Made by a program: the position numbers and the translations under genes. From NCBI GenBank assembly GCA_946406115.1, contig OX291552.1, positions 10,116,836 through 10,180,835 of the forward strand: DNA of 64,000 nucleotides, in the 5' to 3' direction. The first letter of the stretch is position 1; each line of letters opens with the position of its first letter. Below are positions 1 to 12,500 of this stretch, piece by piece. The notes under the pieces were generated by a model, which saw nothing but the letters and a program-made list of their open reading frames with translations, was not told where the DNA came from and made no database searches. Source of the DNA: Apoda limacodes (lineage: Eukaryota > Arthropoda > Insecta > Lepidoptera > Limacodidae).

Positions 1-356
1 GGGAAGTTCCATCTCATTCACCCCGCCGACACCCAAGTCCAGATTCTGCGGACAGTTGGATGGCATATTCTTCGACTAGCAGCGAGTCCTGGCGCGGGGA
101 AGGAGAAAGCGCAACGGAAGCGAGTGGAAAACGAGCTAGGACACGAGAAACCTGGGTCACTCCTACTAGAGAAGCGCAAGAAAGAGTCGATATCCGTATC
201 ATAGACTTCGCGCATACGGCCTATGCGGGAGCGGCGGCCGAATCACCTCTAGCTACTGCTACGCCACATCACGGACCTGACTGTGGATTCCTAACAGGCA
301 TTGACAGTCTTAAACGTCTTTTAACAGAAATAATAACTCCTCAACCATTCAGTTAA
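1..356 (+). CDS. IP6K: Inositol hexakisphosphate kinase, C-terminal exon (partial)
   Basis: The frame is open from base 3 to the TAA at 354-356, so this is the 3' end of a coding exon that starts before the window. The last ~50 residues carry the C-terminal signature of the inositol polyphosphate kinase family: VDIRIIDFAHTAYAG (IDFAH supplies the metal- and ATP-binding aspartate), then HHGPDCGFLTGIDSLKRLL, matching the family's GPDxGFxxGLxxLxxLL end. The segment before it is Ser/Thr/Arg-rich and unconserved, as in the variable insert of insect IP6Ks. The family phosphorylates InsP6 to the pyrophosphate InsP7 in cytosol and nucleus. IP6K is preferred to IP3K or IPMK because of the IIDFAHT wording and the long insert, but that is a judgement. 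The catalytic core lies upstream, outside the window. Confidence 0.72.
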   Translation, partial: EVPSHSPRRHPSPDSADSWMAYSSTSSESWRGEGESATEASGKRARTRETWVTPTREAQERVDIRIIDFAHTAYAGAAAESPLATATPHHGPDCGFLTGIDSLKRLLTEIITPQPFS

Positions 357-3200
357 TAAGACCTAGCGCGAGTTGGACGCTAAAATATATTTTTGGATGA
401 AATTGGTCTGTGATCTTTTCGTAAGAGCACGTTTGACTCTAAGAGTGATGTGTATCGAGTTGAACATTAGATCTGTTTCAAATGACAGGTCGCCATTGGT
501 GAGCTTAGGTGTTGTTTAAAGTGGAACGGTAAAAAAAATTAAATATTTTCCTCGAAATTTTTAAAATGTACGACTGATATAAATTTATTGACGTAAGGAA
601 AAAAGAGAATAATTTTACTTTGTATTTACATTAAAAAAAATTATGAGCAGGGTATTCTTTGTTTTTTCTATGTTGTTTGTGTAGCCCACCTCTTTTTGTT
701 GGTTTGTAATCCTTTTTTTTTGTGTAAATACATCGTAATTGCACTAAGTGAATGTTGGCGGTACAAAATTATATAATTAATGTATTGTTTAGAATGTTAT
801 TCGTTTATTTAAAGTGGGACCCACTAGATATATTAAAATCTTATATTTTTAAGTAAATATTGTTAAGTTATTCCAGATGAACATAACTTTTCGTTTTGAT
901 GTGTGTTGGAAATGTGTGTATTTTGTTTATCATGTATCATGACATTCCTTGTCACTATTATAGATTGCGTAGTTTCGTTTAGATCCGAATATACAAATGA
1001 TTGGCGTACACCTGAGACTAAACTATTTAGGCTGTCTAATGTAGTATGCTGCATGAAGCAGTGTTAGACAAAATTAATTTGTAATAAGCAATTAATTAAT
1101 TTTTATTTGTGATCATAATTTTAAGTAATTATGGCTGCAGCAATTAAATTATTTTGATTGAATTGTTAATGCGATAGCCACTTAACGATTAATTAATTGT
1201 TAATTTTGATCACAACTAACAATTATTAAATTCTTAATAACAAATTAATTTTGCACAACAGTTGGTATGGAGTCCACAAAAATATCACTTTGCGTGATAC
1301 TATAACAGTCTAGAAACGGTTTAGTGCTTGATAATGAGCCTGGTCTAATGACGTGTGACTGTCTACTTGCCCCATGATCAGCATTTTTGCATTTAGATAT
1401 TTTTTTTATGACAATAAGACAGTTTCTTTTATGAATGAGTGGATTTTTTAAAAATAGAATGTTGCTATTAATCTAAATTCAGGTGGTTTTAAACTCCAAT
1501 ATTTTCCATTACAGCAAAATAGTCAGTACCACATACTTTATAAAATAAAATAATTGTTTGTTTTTTTTATATTTTGCTATCACCATAGTTTTAATTTTTT
1601 AACTTGGAGTTGAAGGTCTGTAATTTGTGAGTTTAACAGTTCTGAATTACAATTTGTGGATCTATAGCCTCAGAAATTTAGCTTTTTCACCTTATTATAG
1701 TAAAAATTTTACTGAATGAATGAATTCTCACGAAAAAGATTAAATATTTATCAATATATATATATTGTGTACAAATACCGAAGTTATAATTTGATGAAAT
1801 TGAAGAAAAGAATAAATCTTTATTGTAGCGTATATAATACTCATTACAAAAAGTCTTTCTCTTCTGGAAAAAACTTAATTTTTGTAATGTCATATCATAG
1901 CTGTAGATAACGTAACTTCGTGAACATCTTGTTTGATACATTAATTATTTGGTTTTTTGCATTATGTTTTGAAAAACAAATAATTGTTTGGCTACCCCAT
2001 TGAATATAAAGCAGATAAGTCACAATTTGGTGCTATTGTTTTATTGCCTTCAAATATGTTTTGCAATTTAGTCATTAATTAAACTTACTTTTATTTCACT
2101 TTAGTGCCTGCTTAACTTTGATTTTTTTTTACAACATAAATAAACTGATAAATTTGGACAAAAAGTTATTGTAAATAAATTTAACTTCATTGTATAAATT
2201 TTCATTAGAATATTTTTAAAAAGATGTTAACTTTACTACAGAATTTCGTTATTATAAGTTTTAGTATAAAATGCAGTCGTCAAAATTTGCTGCAAAACTT
2301 TTTAATGTTATAAAAAATATTTTTTGGATGAACAGTATTATGAGAGTAATAATTTAGATAAGTTAAAAATATATATTGGCCATTAAAAATTTTGTTTAAT
2401 GTCAAGGAAAAACTTGACAACAGAAATCTAAAAAAAAAACTGAACTCCATACAGGTCTTTATGTAAAAGTGGTATGTGACTATTTACACTGCCTTTAAAT
2501 TTTGTGAGGATATGTGACCATATAGTGTAATGTTATCTCATAATAAATAAAAAGAAACATGGAGAATAATGTCTTCCCCTTTTTGTGTATGTGAGTATAT
2601 AACCCAAAGATAATGTACGCCGATATTATAAGTCACTCTTTCTTAGGTTTCAATTTGACACACAGGGCTCGTTATGGGAATATATATTAGGTTTTCTCAT
2701 TATCATTACAGTACTACGCAGTTCGTTGTTTTTTATCTTTCTAGACAACTTTCTGAGCCTGAAAACAAAACGCTACATTTAATTTTGGTCTTAAATACTA
2801 CAATTAAATGCAAAAATACATAATTCGTTAGGGTCGCCATGTGAGGTTTATTTTTGGATAAGCTCCACTTGTAAAAAATATTATTGATTAGAAAATTGCT
2901 TTTTTTTTGTACCGAGCCCAGTGTGATCTAGCTCGTCATTTTTTTGTAGAACACAATTGTCAGTGTAAATAGACGGCCACACGCGGCGAATGTCAGACGG
3001 CCACTGTGTTGCCAACATTCCTTCGTGCTGCATTCGTATTCATTATATTATGTTAGTTCGATAAATTTATAAAACGTACCTGGTTTATTTAGGATGCTAG
3101 GTTGTATTGCAAATATGATTTATGTCTGTTATTTTGAATAACTGTATGACACTATTTTGTTAAATAAATTTTAGGCATTAACTTTTGTGTTATTATTTAA
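357..3200 (+). other. Probable 3' UTR and downstream AT-rich sequence of the IP6K-like gene
   Basis: No coding potential is seen. The stretch is AT-rich with several AATAAA hexamers, for example at about 2149 and 3163-3168. The latter is followed by a T/G-rich stretch and could end a ~2.8 kb 3' UTR, but any earlier signal could be used. No repeat with clear borders is recognised. Confidence 0.35.
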
Positions 3201-3825
3201 GTACGGTGTACTTTCTCGTCAAAAAATCTTTGTTTGGTTAATACCAAAGCCAATAATAGTTTCATTCATTCGGCCATTGAAGGCGCCTAGACAGCAATCA
3301 TGAGGTAAGGTGCGCGACGTATGCCTAGTCAGTTTCAGGGAAGCCAGTCATACACTTTGTCGCGGCGCCATGACTTTCTCGATGTTGTCGGATTTATCAA
3401 AGGCGATGACTGACTGTATGAATGAAATGATTTTTTTATAGGCTGTGCTATGTTAGGTATACGTTTGAGTGATAGATTCCAAAGTGAAGAAGTTCCCAAG
3501 CCAAGCTAACAAGCTGAATTAGAAATAAGCCAGTCTCATTACTTACAGCACATTTCCGATGGGGAAGGTGTTATGCGGTGACTATTGCCTGGACACAAAC
3601 GCAGCGTGGGACGGCCTATTTAATGCGGCTTAAGTAGGTCCTTTACAACGTGACTCATGAAAGAGGTCTGTTCAGCAGTGGATAGTGTATGGCTGCTAGC
3701 TAAGGTGATGATACAGTCAGTACAATCAATACGTAAAAACTGGCTCAGTTTATAAAATTAGTAAATTAATCACTGCTCCTTCACAAAGCTGGGTTATTAC
3801 GATCTGTGAGAGCCGTCCGACCGAT
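3201..3825. other. Intergenic, degenerate repeat debris
   Basis: No gene is seen. A short phrase around 3660-3690 (ctgttcagcagtggat) resembles the 3' end of RTE-type LINEs common in moths, but there is no open frame. Nothing else is recognised. Confidence 0.3.
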
Positions 3826-4205
3826 CTCGGCACGTACTAACGGCCCCAGACGACGATCTTAGTATATTAGTCTCAACGACCTCCCCTAATAGGGCCTCCC
3901 TCCAAACACGACGCCGACGTCCCCGGGTTCGTATCAAAATTCGAGGTATCAAAGAGTGCCGGAGCGCTTCTCGCCCCCACTCAATCGAAACCGCACCCGC
4001 GTAACCGGGAATGACTCACCTTCGGGTTCGAGACTCACGCCGGTCGAAGGGACGCCCCCGAGAGCGACAACCCAAGCCGAGGCTCCCCCCGCGGGGAGCC
4101 CTTGTGCGGTGGGCGCTGAGGCTCCTACAGAGACTCGCCCAAAAAAGCCCGGTGAAGCTGTAATGGCTGCAACAGCCAACTGCATAGTCAGTTCAGAAAA
4201 AAAAA
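3826..4205 (+). repeat. LINE 3'-end fragment, copy A
   Basis: GC-rich block starting near 'cggcacgtactaacgg' and ending 'gtcagttcag' plus an A-run. It is closely similar to the 3' end of the jockey-like LINE at 61085-61512 (same orientation) and, inverted, to 4657-5140. Its G+C content stands out sharply from the AT-rich surroundings. It is a 5'-truncated non-LTR retrotransposon insertion. An 85-codon open frame inside it is not evidence of a host gene, because the same frame recurs in the other copies. Confidence 0.75.
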
Positions 4206-4656
4206 GTGGATAATAATATTCTAAGCAACACTAAAAAACCGATAAAAACTAAATTTATCCATGTTTTAACAACTTTTTAATCCGAAGTATATGGAAACTT
4301 GACTACTCAAAGCAGATAAAATTTAGACCATTAGACTCTACATGCCAGCTACGGAAAACACTTTTGGCTTCACTTTCATGTACAGAACCGCTATTGATTT
4401 ACTGTTTAAATATTCTATTTATAACTTAAATTCAATCGCCTACTTAGATTTACAAACGCGCGCCCTGCGTGTATGTTTTCGTGCTACAATTTTGTGACTT
4501 TTGTCTTTATTTCAAGCTGAATTACTAAAATCTTTTCGCACCGTTTAATCACATCACAATAATCACATTTTACTTTGCTATACTACACTCTACAAACTGT
4601 TTATTGTCGGTACTTATTTCATATGATAATCAAAAACTCGCGCGCACGAATAATTA
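4206..4656. other. Spacer between inverted LINE fragments
   Basis: AT-rich, no gene and no recognisable element. It separates the A-tails of fragments A and B, which face each other. Confidence 0.4.
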
Positions 4657-5140
4657 TTTTTTTTCTGAGCTGACTATGCAGTTGGCTGTTGCAGCCATTA
4701 CTGCTTCACCGGACTTTTGGGGTGAGACTCTAAAGGAGCCTCAGCCCATATAGCGCCCAACGCTCAAGGGCTCCCCGCGGGGGAAGCCTCGGCTTGGGTT
4801 GTCGCTCTCGGGGGCGTCCCTTCGACCGGCGTGAGTCTCGAACCCGAAGGTGAGTCACCGCCAGGAGGGGAGTTTCCCGTTACGCGGGTACGGTTGCGAT
4901 TGAGTGGGGGCGAGAAGCGCCCCGGCACTCTTTGATACCTAGTGTATTCTTGTGGGCGCCGACGAGCCCGGGGACGTCGGCGTCGTGTTTGGAGGGAGGC
5001 CCTATTCGGGGAGGTCGTAGAGACTAATCTCGCTATCCGGACAGCGAGATCTTCATCTGGGGACGTTAGTACGTGCCGAGGCCGCCTAACTATAGTTTTA
5101 CGACCGTGACCGGGTCGATCTGGGGGACACGAATAAAGCA
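4657..5140 (-). repeat. LINE 3'-end fragment, copy B (inverted)
   Basis: Reverse-complement copy of the same LINE 3' end as 3826-4205 and 61085-61512. On the minus strand it ends 'gtcagctcag' followed by an A-run (poly-T at about 4657 on plus). It keeps the stretch 'gtgagtctcgaacccgaagg' on the plus strand, which is the inverse of the motif in the other copies. It extends a little further 5' than copy A. Confidence 0.75.
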
Positions 5141-7203
5141 TTGTTGTGATAAGAGCGGCAACAACGCGCGCCGGCCGGACCGAAGGTGGAGGTCAAGCTG
5201 GCAACAGTATTTTTCTTTACATAGTCCAGGGAGCGGCGCTTCACATTTTGCTAACTTTTATACAAAATGTTCTGTTTCACATGTGAGACTGTTTCGAACC
5301 TTCTCTTTCACACTCGCTGGTTTTCAAGTCGTTTCGTTCGTTTTAAGTCTCTGTACTGAAATTCGTTTCATAGGAGCGCAATTGCTAGCACTCCACTTAG
5401 GGCGCGTTCGTTTGGGCATTAAGAGTTCCCACGATTGATACTTTTCACACTTTCGCAAACGCCGGTTTTACCACTAACACATATTGTTCGTGTGGATTTG
5501 AGACGTTACTTACAGAATTATGGGTTGCAAAGCTTGCAAAATTAACGTTTGACGTACATACACTACGATAAAAACACACACACACTACCATAAACAATGA
5601 ATATGTACAGGTACATTGACAGATTAACACAAAAACCCCACCTCCAGACATGGGTCTAAGGTTTCATTTTTTGGTGGCAAAAGTGTCAAAAATATCGTAA
5701 ACGAACACATGACAGTTTCTTACAGATGATACCAAAATTTTGATATTTTTGATACCAATGCTAAACGAACGGATGACAGGTGACAAAAGTAATGAAAATA
5801 ATGATTCTGCATCCAAAAATGAAAGCGCCCTTAGTGACAGTCTCAGTGCAATTTTATACCAAATCTTGAGCTAAGTGTGTGGGTATAGAATGTTTTTTTA
5901 GTGAATTGCTATATTTTTAAATAAAAGTATTTTAAATAGAATCTAAAAAATATTTATTTATGGGAGTGCGCTGCACCAGCGCTCCTTAGGACGAGACGCT
6001 TCCATATCTAATACTGTGTGAAAAAGTTATGGCGATTTCAAAATAGCTTTCGCAAGCTTACATAATGTACTATAAACAATAAACTTAAATCGATATTATA
6101 TTTTTTTTCTATAGCGTCATAATGCAGTAGTATCTTGTTAAGTAGGCATCCCTGTGGGGTGACCAGGGGATACGTGGTGGAGGAGGCGGAGGCGGAACCT
6201 TTACTTACGCGATACGCCCGTACGCCGTGCAAGCGGCCAAGCGCAGACAGCGCCAGTAGTTGGGTTGCATATGTTTTGCATTCAGTAGTGTGGTATTGGG
6301 GACTCAGGGTGACCATTTGCGGCAGATTTCGCTACTAAATTTCAAGTCTGGCAAAACAAGCTGACGATTTAGAAATTGGCAGATTTTAAAGAAGTCCTTT
6401 TTTTTTTAATAGAGATAGAAAAATCATAATTTTCTACGTCTAATTAGATACTTTTGTATTATGACTTATTTGGTAGAAGATTATTTTACTTACTGAGCTG
6501 GCAACTTTTGTCTTATGCTAGACAGCACGATTATTTCCTGTTAATTCGCGTGGGTACGCCATATGAATATGAACGGTAAAAATAAGGTTTATTTTTGTAT
6601 AACATAATTGATCAGGGTCCCAATATTTTTTGTTGTCTTGTCACGTTATTCTCTTTATGCAGTTTAAGAGGGCGGTCCGGGTACGAAAAACCACGACCAT
6701 AATTAACCACTGATGACCAAAAGACGTCATAACCACGGTCCCGGTACTTTAATCTAAAATAATCCATCCTAAACCAATTTACTACAAAACACCACGGGCA
6801 TTTTTAAGGTATTTTGGTTTTGTACGTCAGCTGCCACTGTCAAATTTTGACTACTAGACCCGGTGAATTAATATAACTTTTAACTTAAACTAATTTAATA
6901 CGTGGTTTTTTGTGGCAAACCTCGAGGACGTCACCCTAAATGTGTGCAGTTGTGTTTGTGTCTATGCTGAACCGTACATGATGAAAAGAAAATACGAGCC
7001 TTCCTTCCTTGGATTTCCAGGGCTTTACAAAGTGTAAAAATGTTTTTCACCGACTTTAAATTTTTTTTATCATTTTGACCCGTATGTTTGTAATATTGTC
7101 AGAAGAGCGTATTTTTTTTATACATTCTCGTCTTTATGGTGACAGTAATCTGATGGCAGATTCTTGGCATTTTCTGGAGTCGAGTTTGGCAGATTTTTTG
7201 CTA
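5141..7203. other. Intergenic, no gene recognised
   Basis: Short open frames here lack motifs, splice context or conservation clues. There are moderately GC-rich patches at 5955-6000 and 6150-6340, probably old mobile-element debris, but I cannot assign them. A T-rich stretch lies at 6400-7100. Confidence 0.3.
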
Positions 7204-7221
7204 GTCAAAGTCAAAGTCAAA
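7204..7221 (-). repeat. (TTTGAC)3 LINE tail
   Basis: Three perfect hexamers marking the 3' terminus of the minus-strand LINE. Confidence 0.8.
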
Positions 7222-8585
7222 ATGGTTTATTCAAATAAGGATTTTACAATCACTTTTGAATCGTCAAAGTTATAAAATATTATTTTTTGAACCCTCCTAC
7301 CTTCCCGCCGGTTCACAATGTTGTTGATTTCTACCAAAAAGAATCCTGCAAGAAACTCGATAGTTACTCTTTTAAAAACACTATCAATAATACAAATAAA
7401 CTAAAAATACAATTAATGTTTTAAATAAAAAAATTTTAGCCGTACAATTTTTGTTATTTCCATTTTAATTTGGTTTACCTATGCATCCTGTAATTGAGCA
7501 TCATCAGTCCCAAGGATTTTTATCATTTACATACAATATTGTAGTATGCCTTTTTACAAAGTACTTGCTTGATAAAAGATTTAAATTTACTTATTGATAG
7601 ATTTTGAATTTTATTGGGAACTTTGTTGTAAAAGTGCATACATTGCCCCATAAAAGAGTTACTTATTTTGTGTAGACGTGTATCATGCACCAACAGCTTA
7701 TTTTTACTTCTAATATTTAATTTGTGAACGTCACTTTTCTTGCTGAAACTATTGATATTTTATGTACATATAAAAGATTTTCATATATGTACTGCGACAC
7801 TAAAGTTAAAATTTTTACTTCCCTAAACCTATCACTCAGAGATATCCTAGATCCTAATTTATAAATAGTACGAATTGCCCTTTTTTGTAACAAAAATATT
7901 GCATTTACATCAGCAGCGCTACCCCACAATAGGATACCATATGTCATTAAACTATGGAAATAGCTAAAATATACTATTTTTGCAGTGTCGACATCGGTCA
8001 TTTGTCTTATTTTCTTGATCGCATACACAGCAGAGCTAAGTTTTTTGGCTAGGTTATGAATATGAGGACCCCATTGAAGTTTAGAGTCCAGCGTTATACC
8101 AAGAAAGACTGTTGAATTAACAAGTTCTTATTGCTCGCCATTAATATTAATACATGTCTGTCTCTGACTAACATTTGGTAATGTTAATTTAACACATTTG
8201 TTTTTTTTTTCATTAAGTAACAAATTATTAGCGTTAAACCAATTTACAATTTTAGAAAGGGCATTATTTAATTCATTACAATATGTCTGTCGTCTCTTAA
8301 CTTTAAAAAGCAAAGAGGTGTCATCAGCAAATAAGACAATGTCATGGTTTTTTACATGATATGGGAGATCATTAATGTAAATAAGAAATAGAAAAGGACC
8401 TAAAATTGAGCCCTGAGGGACTCCCATAGTGACTGCTGATCCCGGAGATATTTTCTGTACTCTCCTACTCATATAGGATGTCAAAAGGTCGAGAGCTTTG
8501 CCTCTAATACCATAGTGATGTAGCTTCCTGATGAGATTTTCATGTTGAACACAGTCAAATGCGTCATGCGAATCCTCCCAGGCGT
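7204..8585 (-). pseudogene. Truncated non-LTR retrotransposon (LINE) with reverse transcriptase
   Basis: Read on the minus strand, one frame from about 8585 to 7717 encodes the palm and thumb of a LINE reverse transcriptase: DAFDCVQHENLI, then MGVPQGSILGPFLFLIYIND, the catalytic box LFADDTSLL, and LGITLDSKLQWGPHIHNLA. A single in-frame TAA (minus strand, near 8128) splits it. The 5' half including any endonuclease is absent. Downstream lies a ~500-bp 3' UTR ending in three (TTTGAC) hexamers (7204-7221 on plus, as gtcaaa), the tail type of a widespread lepidopteran LINE group, probably CR1/Daphne-like; the clade is my guess. Dead copy. Confidence 0.85.
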
Positions 8586-9549
8586 TATATAATATCGGAC
8601 AGATTAGCTATTTTTGAGATGGTCACACTGTTGGGACTTGGCAGGCCTTTCTGGGGCCCTGTCAATTTAAATGGATGTGACTAAACTTTCCTTTTTATTT
8701 TATGTCATATCCCAATAACTTTTTTACACAGCTTTTTTATATGTGTTGCCATAGTAAGTATTAAAACTCATCGGAATACCTTTCCCGTGACATATTTGCC
8801 GTCTATATTGGGCCTAAGACCAGAGTCTCCTTTCAGGTCAGGGAGCTTATTGGGAACAGTCTCGAGTACGCCAGAGTCTGGAATTCGAAAGATAAATGTA
8901 TATGCAAGTACTTTCACGGGTCTTAAGACCTACTTGCATACATTATTCTTTCGAAGTAAGTTTATAATTAAAGAACCCCATACTGTATTCCTTAAAGAAA
9001 ACCTTGGCAGAGAGCTCATTCCACAACCCAAGTGTTCGCGGCAGGAAGGTTCTCTGAAACCGGGTTGTACGCGACCATTTACCTACCTACACATACCATT
9101 GGTATATGTAGTGTACTATATAGGTACCTACTTCACAAAAGTTCCTTGGTAACGCCCATCTTCAAAATCACATATTATATTGATATTTGATCATAATAAG
9201 TAATTGGTTTGTTAAATTCATATACCTGACTACTAAGCAGGAAATGGTGTTAAAATATCTATTTTGGTAGATTTTGTTACTCACTCATGAAAATTTTCTC
9301 AGAGGCCGTATAGACTAAATAAGTCATTTTTCTTGTTTACACGTTAAACGGCCCATCTCATTTAATTAAATTAAGGGCCTGCCACAAATTAAATTTTTTT
9401 TTAATTTTAATTACTCTCGCTATATATAGCTGGCCACCTAAATTGCCATGACCATTAAATAAATAAAATGAAAAAAGAAAATCTTTCTTTTTCCAATATT
9501 AAAATTTTCCCGCTAATTTATATAAAGTGATGTACAAAAAAATAGCGAA
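8586..9549. other. Intergenic with repeat debris, upstream of the 12-exon gene
   Basis: Holds a hairpin (8884-8955) and, at about 9010-9040, a phrase (gagctcattccacaaccc) that recurs as a diverged copy near 48760, so part of it is a dispersed repeat. The last ~150 bp are AT-rich and may contain the promoter of the gene starting at 9550; no clear TATA box or initiator can be singled out. Confidence 0.35.
8884..8955. repeat. Imperfect inverted repeat (hairpin)
   Basis: Left arm 8884-8910 and right arm 8931-8955 are near reverse complements (ttcgaaaga.../...tctttcgaa with a 2-nt length difference). The 20-nt spacer itself contains the palindrome ggtcttaagacc. Confidence 0.75.
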
Positions 9550-12500
9550 ATGGCAGAAAGCAACGAAATACTAGCGGTAGCAAAAATATCCTCAGAAGTA
9601 GAAGAGTCGCAAGTTAAAATTATTCTTTCAAGTCAATGCATCAAAGGTTTTTTTTGGTCTTACATAATTTTTGTTACCCACCTACATGGTCATTACCCAG
9701 ATTTTGGAGTTCTTGTATATAAGCGGAGTCGCATTAGAAACTAAATTTTACATAGCTTACCATGTAGATAAGCTATGTAATTATATAGTTTACTTATTTT
9801 TTAGAGTTACGTACCTTAAAAGGAAAAAACGGAAGCCTTATAGGACCGCTGCGTTAACCGTCTGTCAAGACCTCTTTCTCAGGAACGCTTGGAAATTTAA
9901 ATGGGTATAAAATACTAAGATTTGGAGCTGTAAAAAGATCAAACTTCTAAGTCAACTCAAGTCAATTATTGTACTCTGCCATTTAGTGTATGTTTATTAG
10001 TCAAATGAATGTGTTTCTTCTCTAACTAAAAAAATACAGCCATTTTCTCTGTTAATTTTACATTCTTAAAAAATTAAATCTCTAGGGTAGGTACTTCCCG
10101 TCGACCTAAAATTTGGCAAGAAGCAAAGTCTCAAGTAGAGGATAAAATCCAAAATTTCTTATATCACATATATTTGTGTGCAGTTATATTACATAAAAAT
10201 AACATTTGCTAACAGGCCGACAGTCTAGTCATTTTCTCAAGAATACGTGAATGTATTCGTATCAGGTTGAAATAAATATTTAATACTAAGTCTGAACCTA
10301 TAGGGTACCTACTTTCTGGTGACCTAGAAATATGAAATTTGCCAAGAAGTGTAGTTTCTTCATTGCCACACACCAGAAACGAAACACTCATTGTTTAGCG
10401 GTTTTCTTCATCTTGATTTCTTTCTGACCTTATTCTACTGTCTTGTCTTCATATTATTATGTCCTCAGTGCCCCTCTGTTTGGGCATCGGCTTACCCATT
10501 AGATATTTTGTTCGAACTCTATCTGAATTTTAAATTAATATGCTTTCAGAAACACAAACACCCTAAGATTGGCTGGAAAACAGCTAGTTTGGCCGGTGTT
10601 ATAGTAGAAAGAAATAGAAGAAAAAGCCTTAATACGTGGTAGTATTAAGTTTTTTACCCGACTGCACCAGAAGGAGGGTTATGTTTTTCGATTGGCCGGT
10701 ATTAGGTATAGTAGAAAGACAGAAGAAAAAAGCCTTAATACATGGTAGTATTAAGTTTTTTACCCGACTGCGCCAGAAGGAGGGTTATGTTTTTCGAGTG
10801 TATGTATGTATATTTATTTAGCACGCTGTGTAGCCTAAACGGCTTGAAGGATTTAAGCTTGATAGGCGTCGTTAGATTCGTCTCAGTTGTGAGTGTGACA
10901 CTGCGTGCATACAATTCTTAAAAATCAAAATGGTGGATTTTAAGCGCTTTAATGTGCGGGTACGATTAACAACATTACATTTTCCTTCATTCCCGTCAAA
11001 AAATCTAGTGACGCTCATAGAGTAAACTGTACTGATACCAAATCTTTTTTTCAGCTCAAACATTTCTAGCTGATAGACTGAAGAAAGAAACGGCACGACA
11101 GAAACAAGTATGCAAGTTCCTAGCGAGCGGTAATCTCATATTAGAAAACGAAATAAAACATGCGGAACAAGAGATCAAGAGGTAAAACTATATGGCCGTT
11201 CTAATCGTGGTACTAAAAAAAAAAAATCGAAATTGTATTAAGCACAATAATGATGTTCTTGTTAAAATTAATACCTATTTAGCTAGTGTGTGGTAGATTG
11301 GGAACAAACACGGGAAACACGGGGAAGTTTCCAAATATGTTTAGGAGGTGCTAAGGAACTTATTCCGGCGGAAATTTTTGTTTTTTAAATTGTTCCTTAG
11401 CCACTGATAGTGAATATATTAAAAGAGGTAGATATCGTAGGTACACTACCACGAAAAACTGAGCCGGCGAAATGAAGACAATTGTCGCAATTTGATTCAG
11501 TCACATGTCACTTTTTAAATTTAGCTATCTCCTTCTGTTTTACACGTTTGTTACCACTGAGAACTTTCGAGATATGTTAATGGGGACCTTGGGAACAATT
11601 TAAAAAAGAAAAACCAACCGCCGGAATTAGTCCTGGGTTTTTGCTTAAATTTACTGGGCTATTGAGAGTGCCTACTTTTCTCGTGATAATATCATCAGCC
11701 CAACTGCATCAACACAACTAACGCTAGCATGCTTTTACAGCTGGTTTCTCTAGTCACTTCCTGCTACCTTATTACACAGATCGTAAGTCCAAAACAGTTA
11801 CTAGACTGCAATTTCACCCGCAAAAACCTATTCGCGTGGCACCTCTCAAAACAGATAAAAGCATTCTACAGCCATCTTTATGCCAATAATGAAGTTTATT
11901 GTAGGTACGCACAGCGTAAGGAATAGTGCCTCGCAGAAAAGATGTTCCCATGAGAACTCTTTATCAGAATATAGTGTTCTAATCCTTTTTAAGTTCTCCA
12001 GCAATCTTTACGCCAAATCTCAGTGCCTTTTTTCTTCAAATTTATAAATATTGATATTTCGAACTAAAAACTTTATTAATTTAAAACAAAATAAAGCCTA
12101 TGTTACTCCGGCATAGAGTAACGGTATATATTTATTTTTTAGTTTAAGAATATTTTGAATCGGTTCTGTAAATAGTTGCAGTAATTAACCCGTACATATT
12201 TACAAACAAACAAACAAACAAAGTTGAACTCTTTATAATATTAGTGTAGGTAAACCGAATATGATGTCTAGGATAAGGAATAATAATACAGTCCAGCAAA
12301 AGGTCGGGTAGAAAATCCAAGTTCGTTACGACCTAATGGTGCTGCAGCAGGCTCTGCTTTCTATCTATCTAATACCTTTAAACGAGCAATTCTTGTATAT
12401 ATACTCGTATAATCTGAATCTCGGAAACGGCTTTCTTTTTTCATGAAATTTAGTATGCAGCGGGTTTCGGGGACGATAAATCGATCTAGCTAGGTTTAAT

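Noticed and set aside
3949..4213. Overlapping GC-rich frames on both strands
   Set aside because: They lie in a LINE 3' end repeated at 4657-5140 and 61085-61512; frames recur because the DNA does.
8787..9152. 121-codon plus frame
   Set aside because: Spans a hairpin and a repeat also found near 48760; no family recognised.
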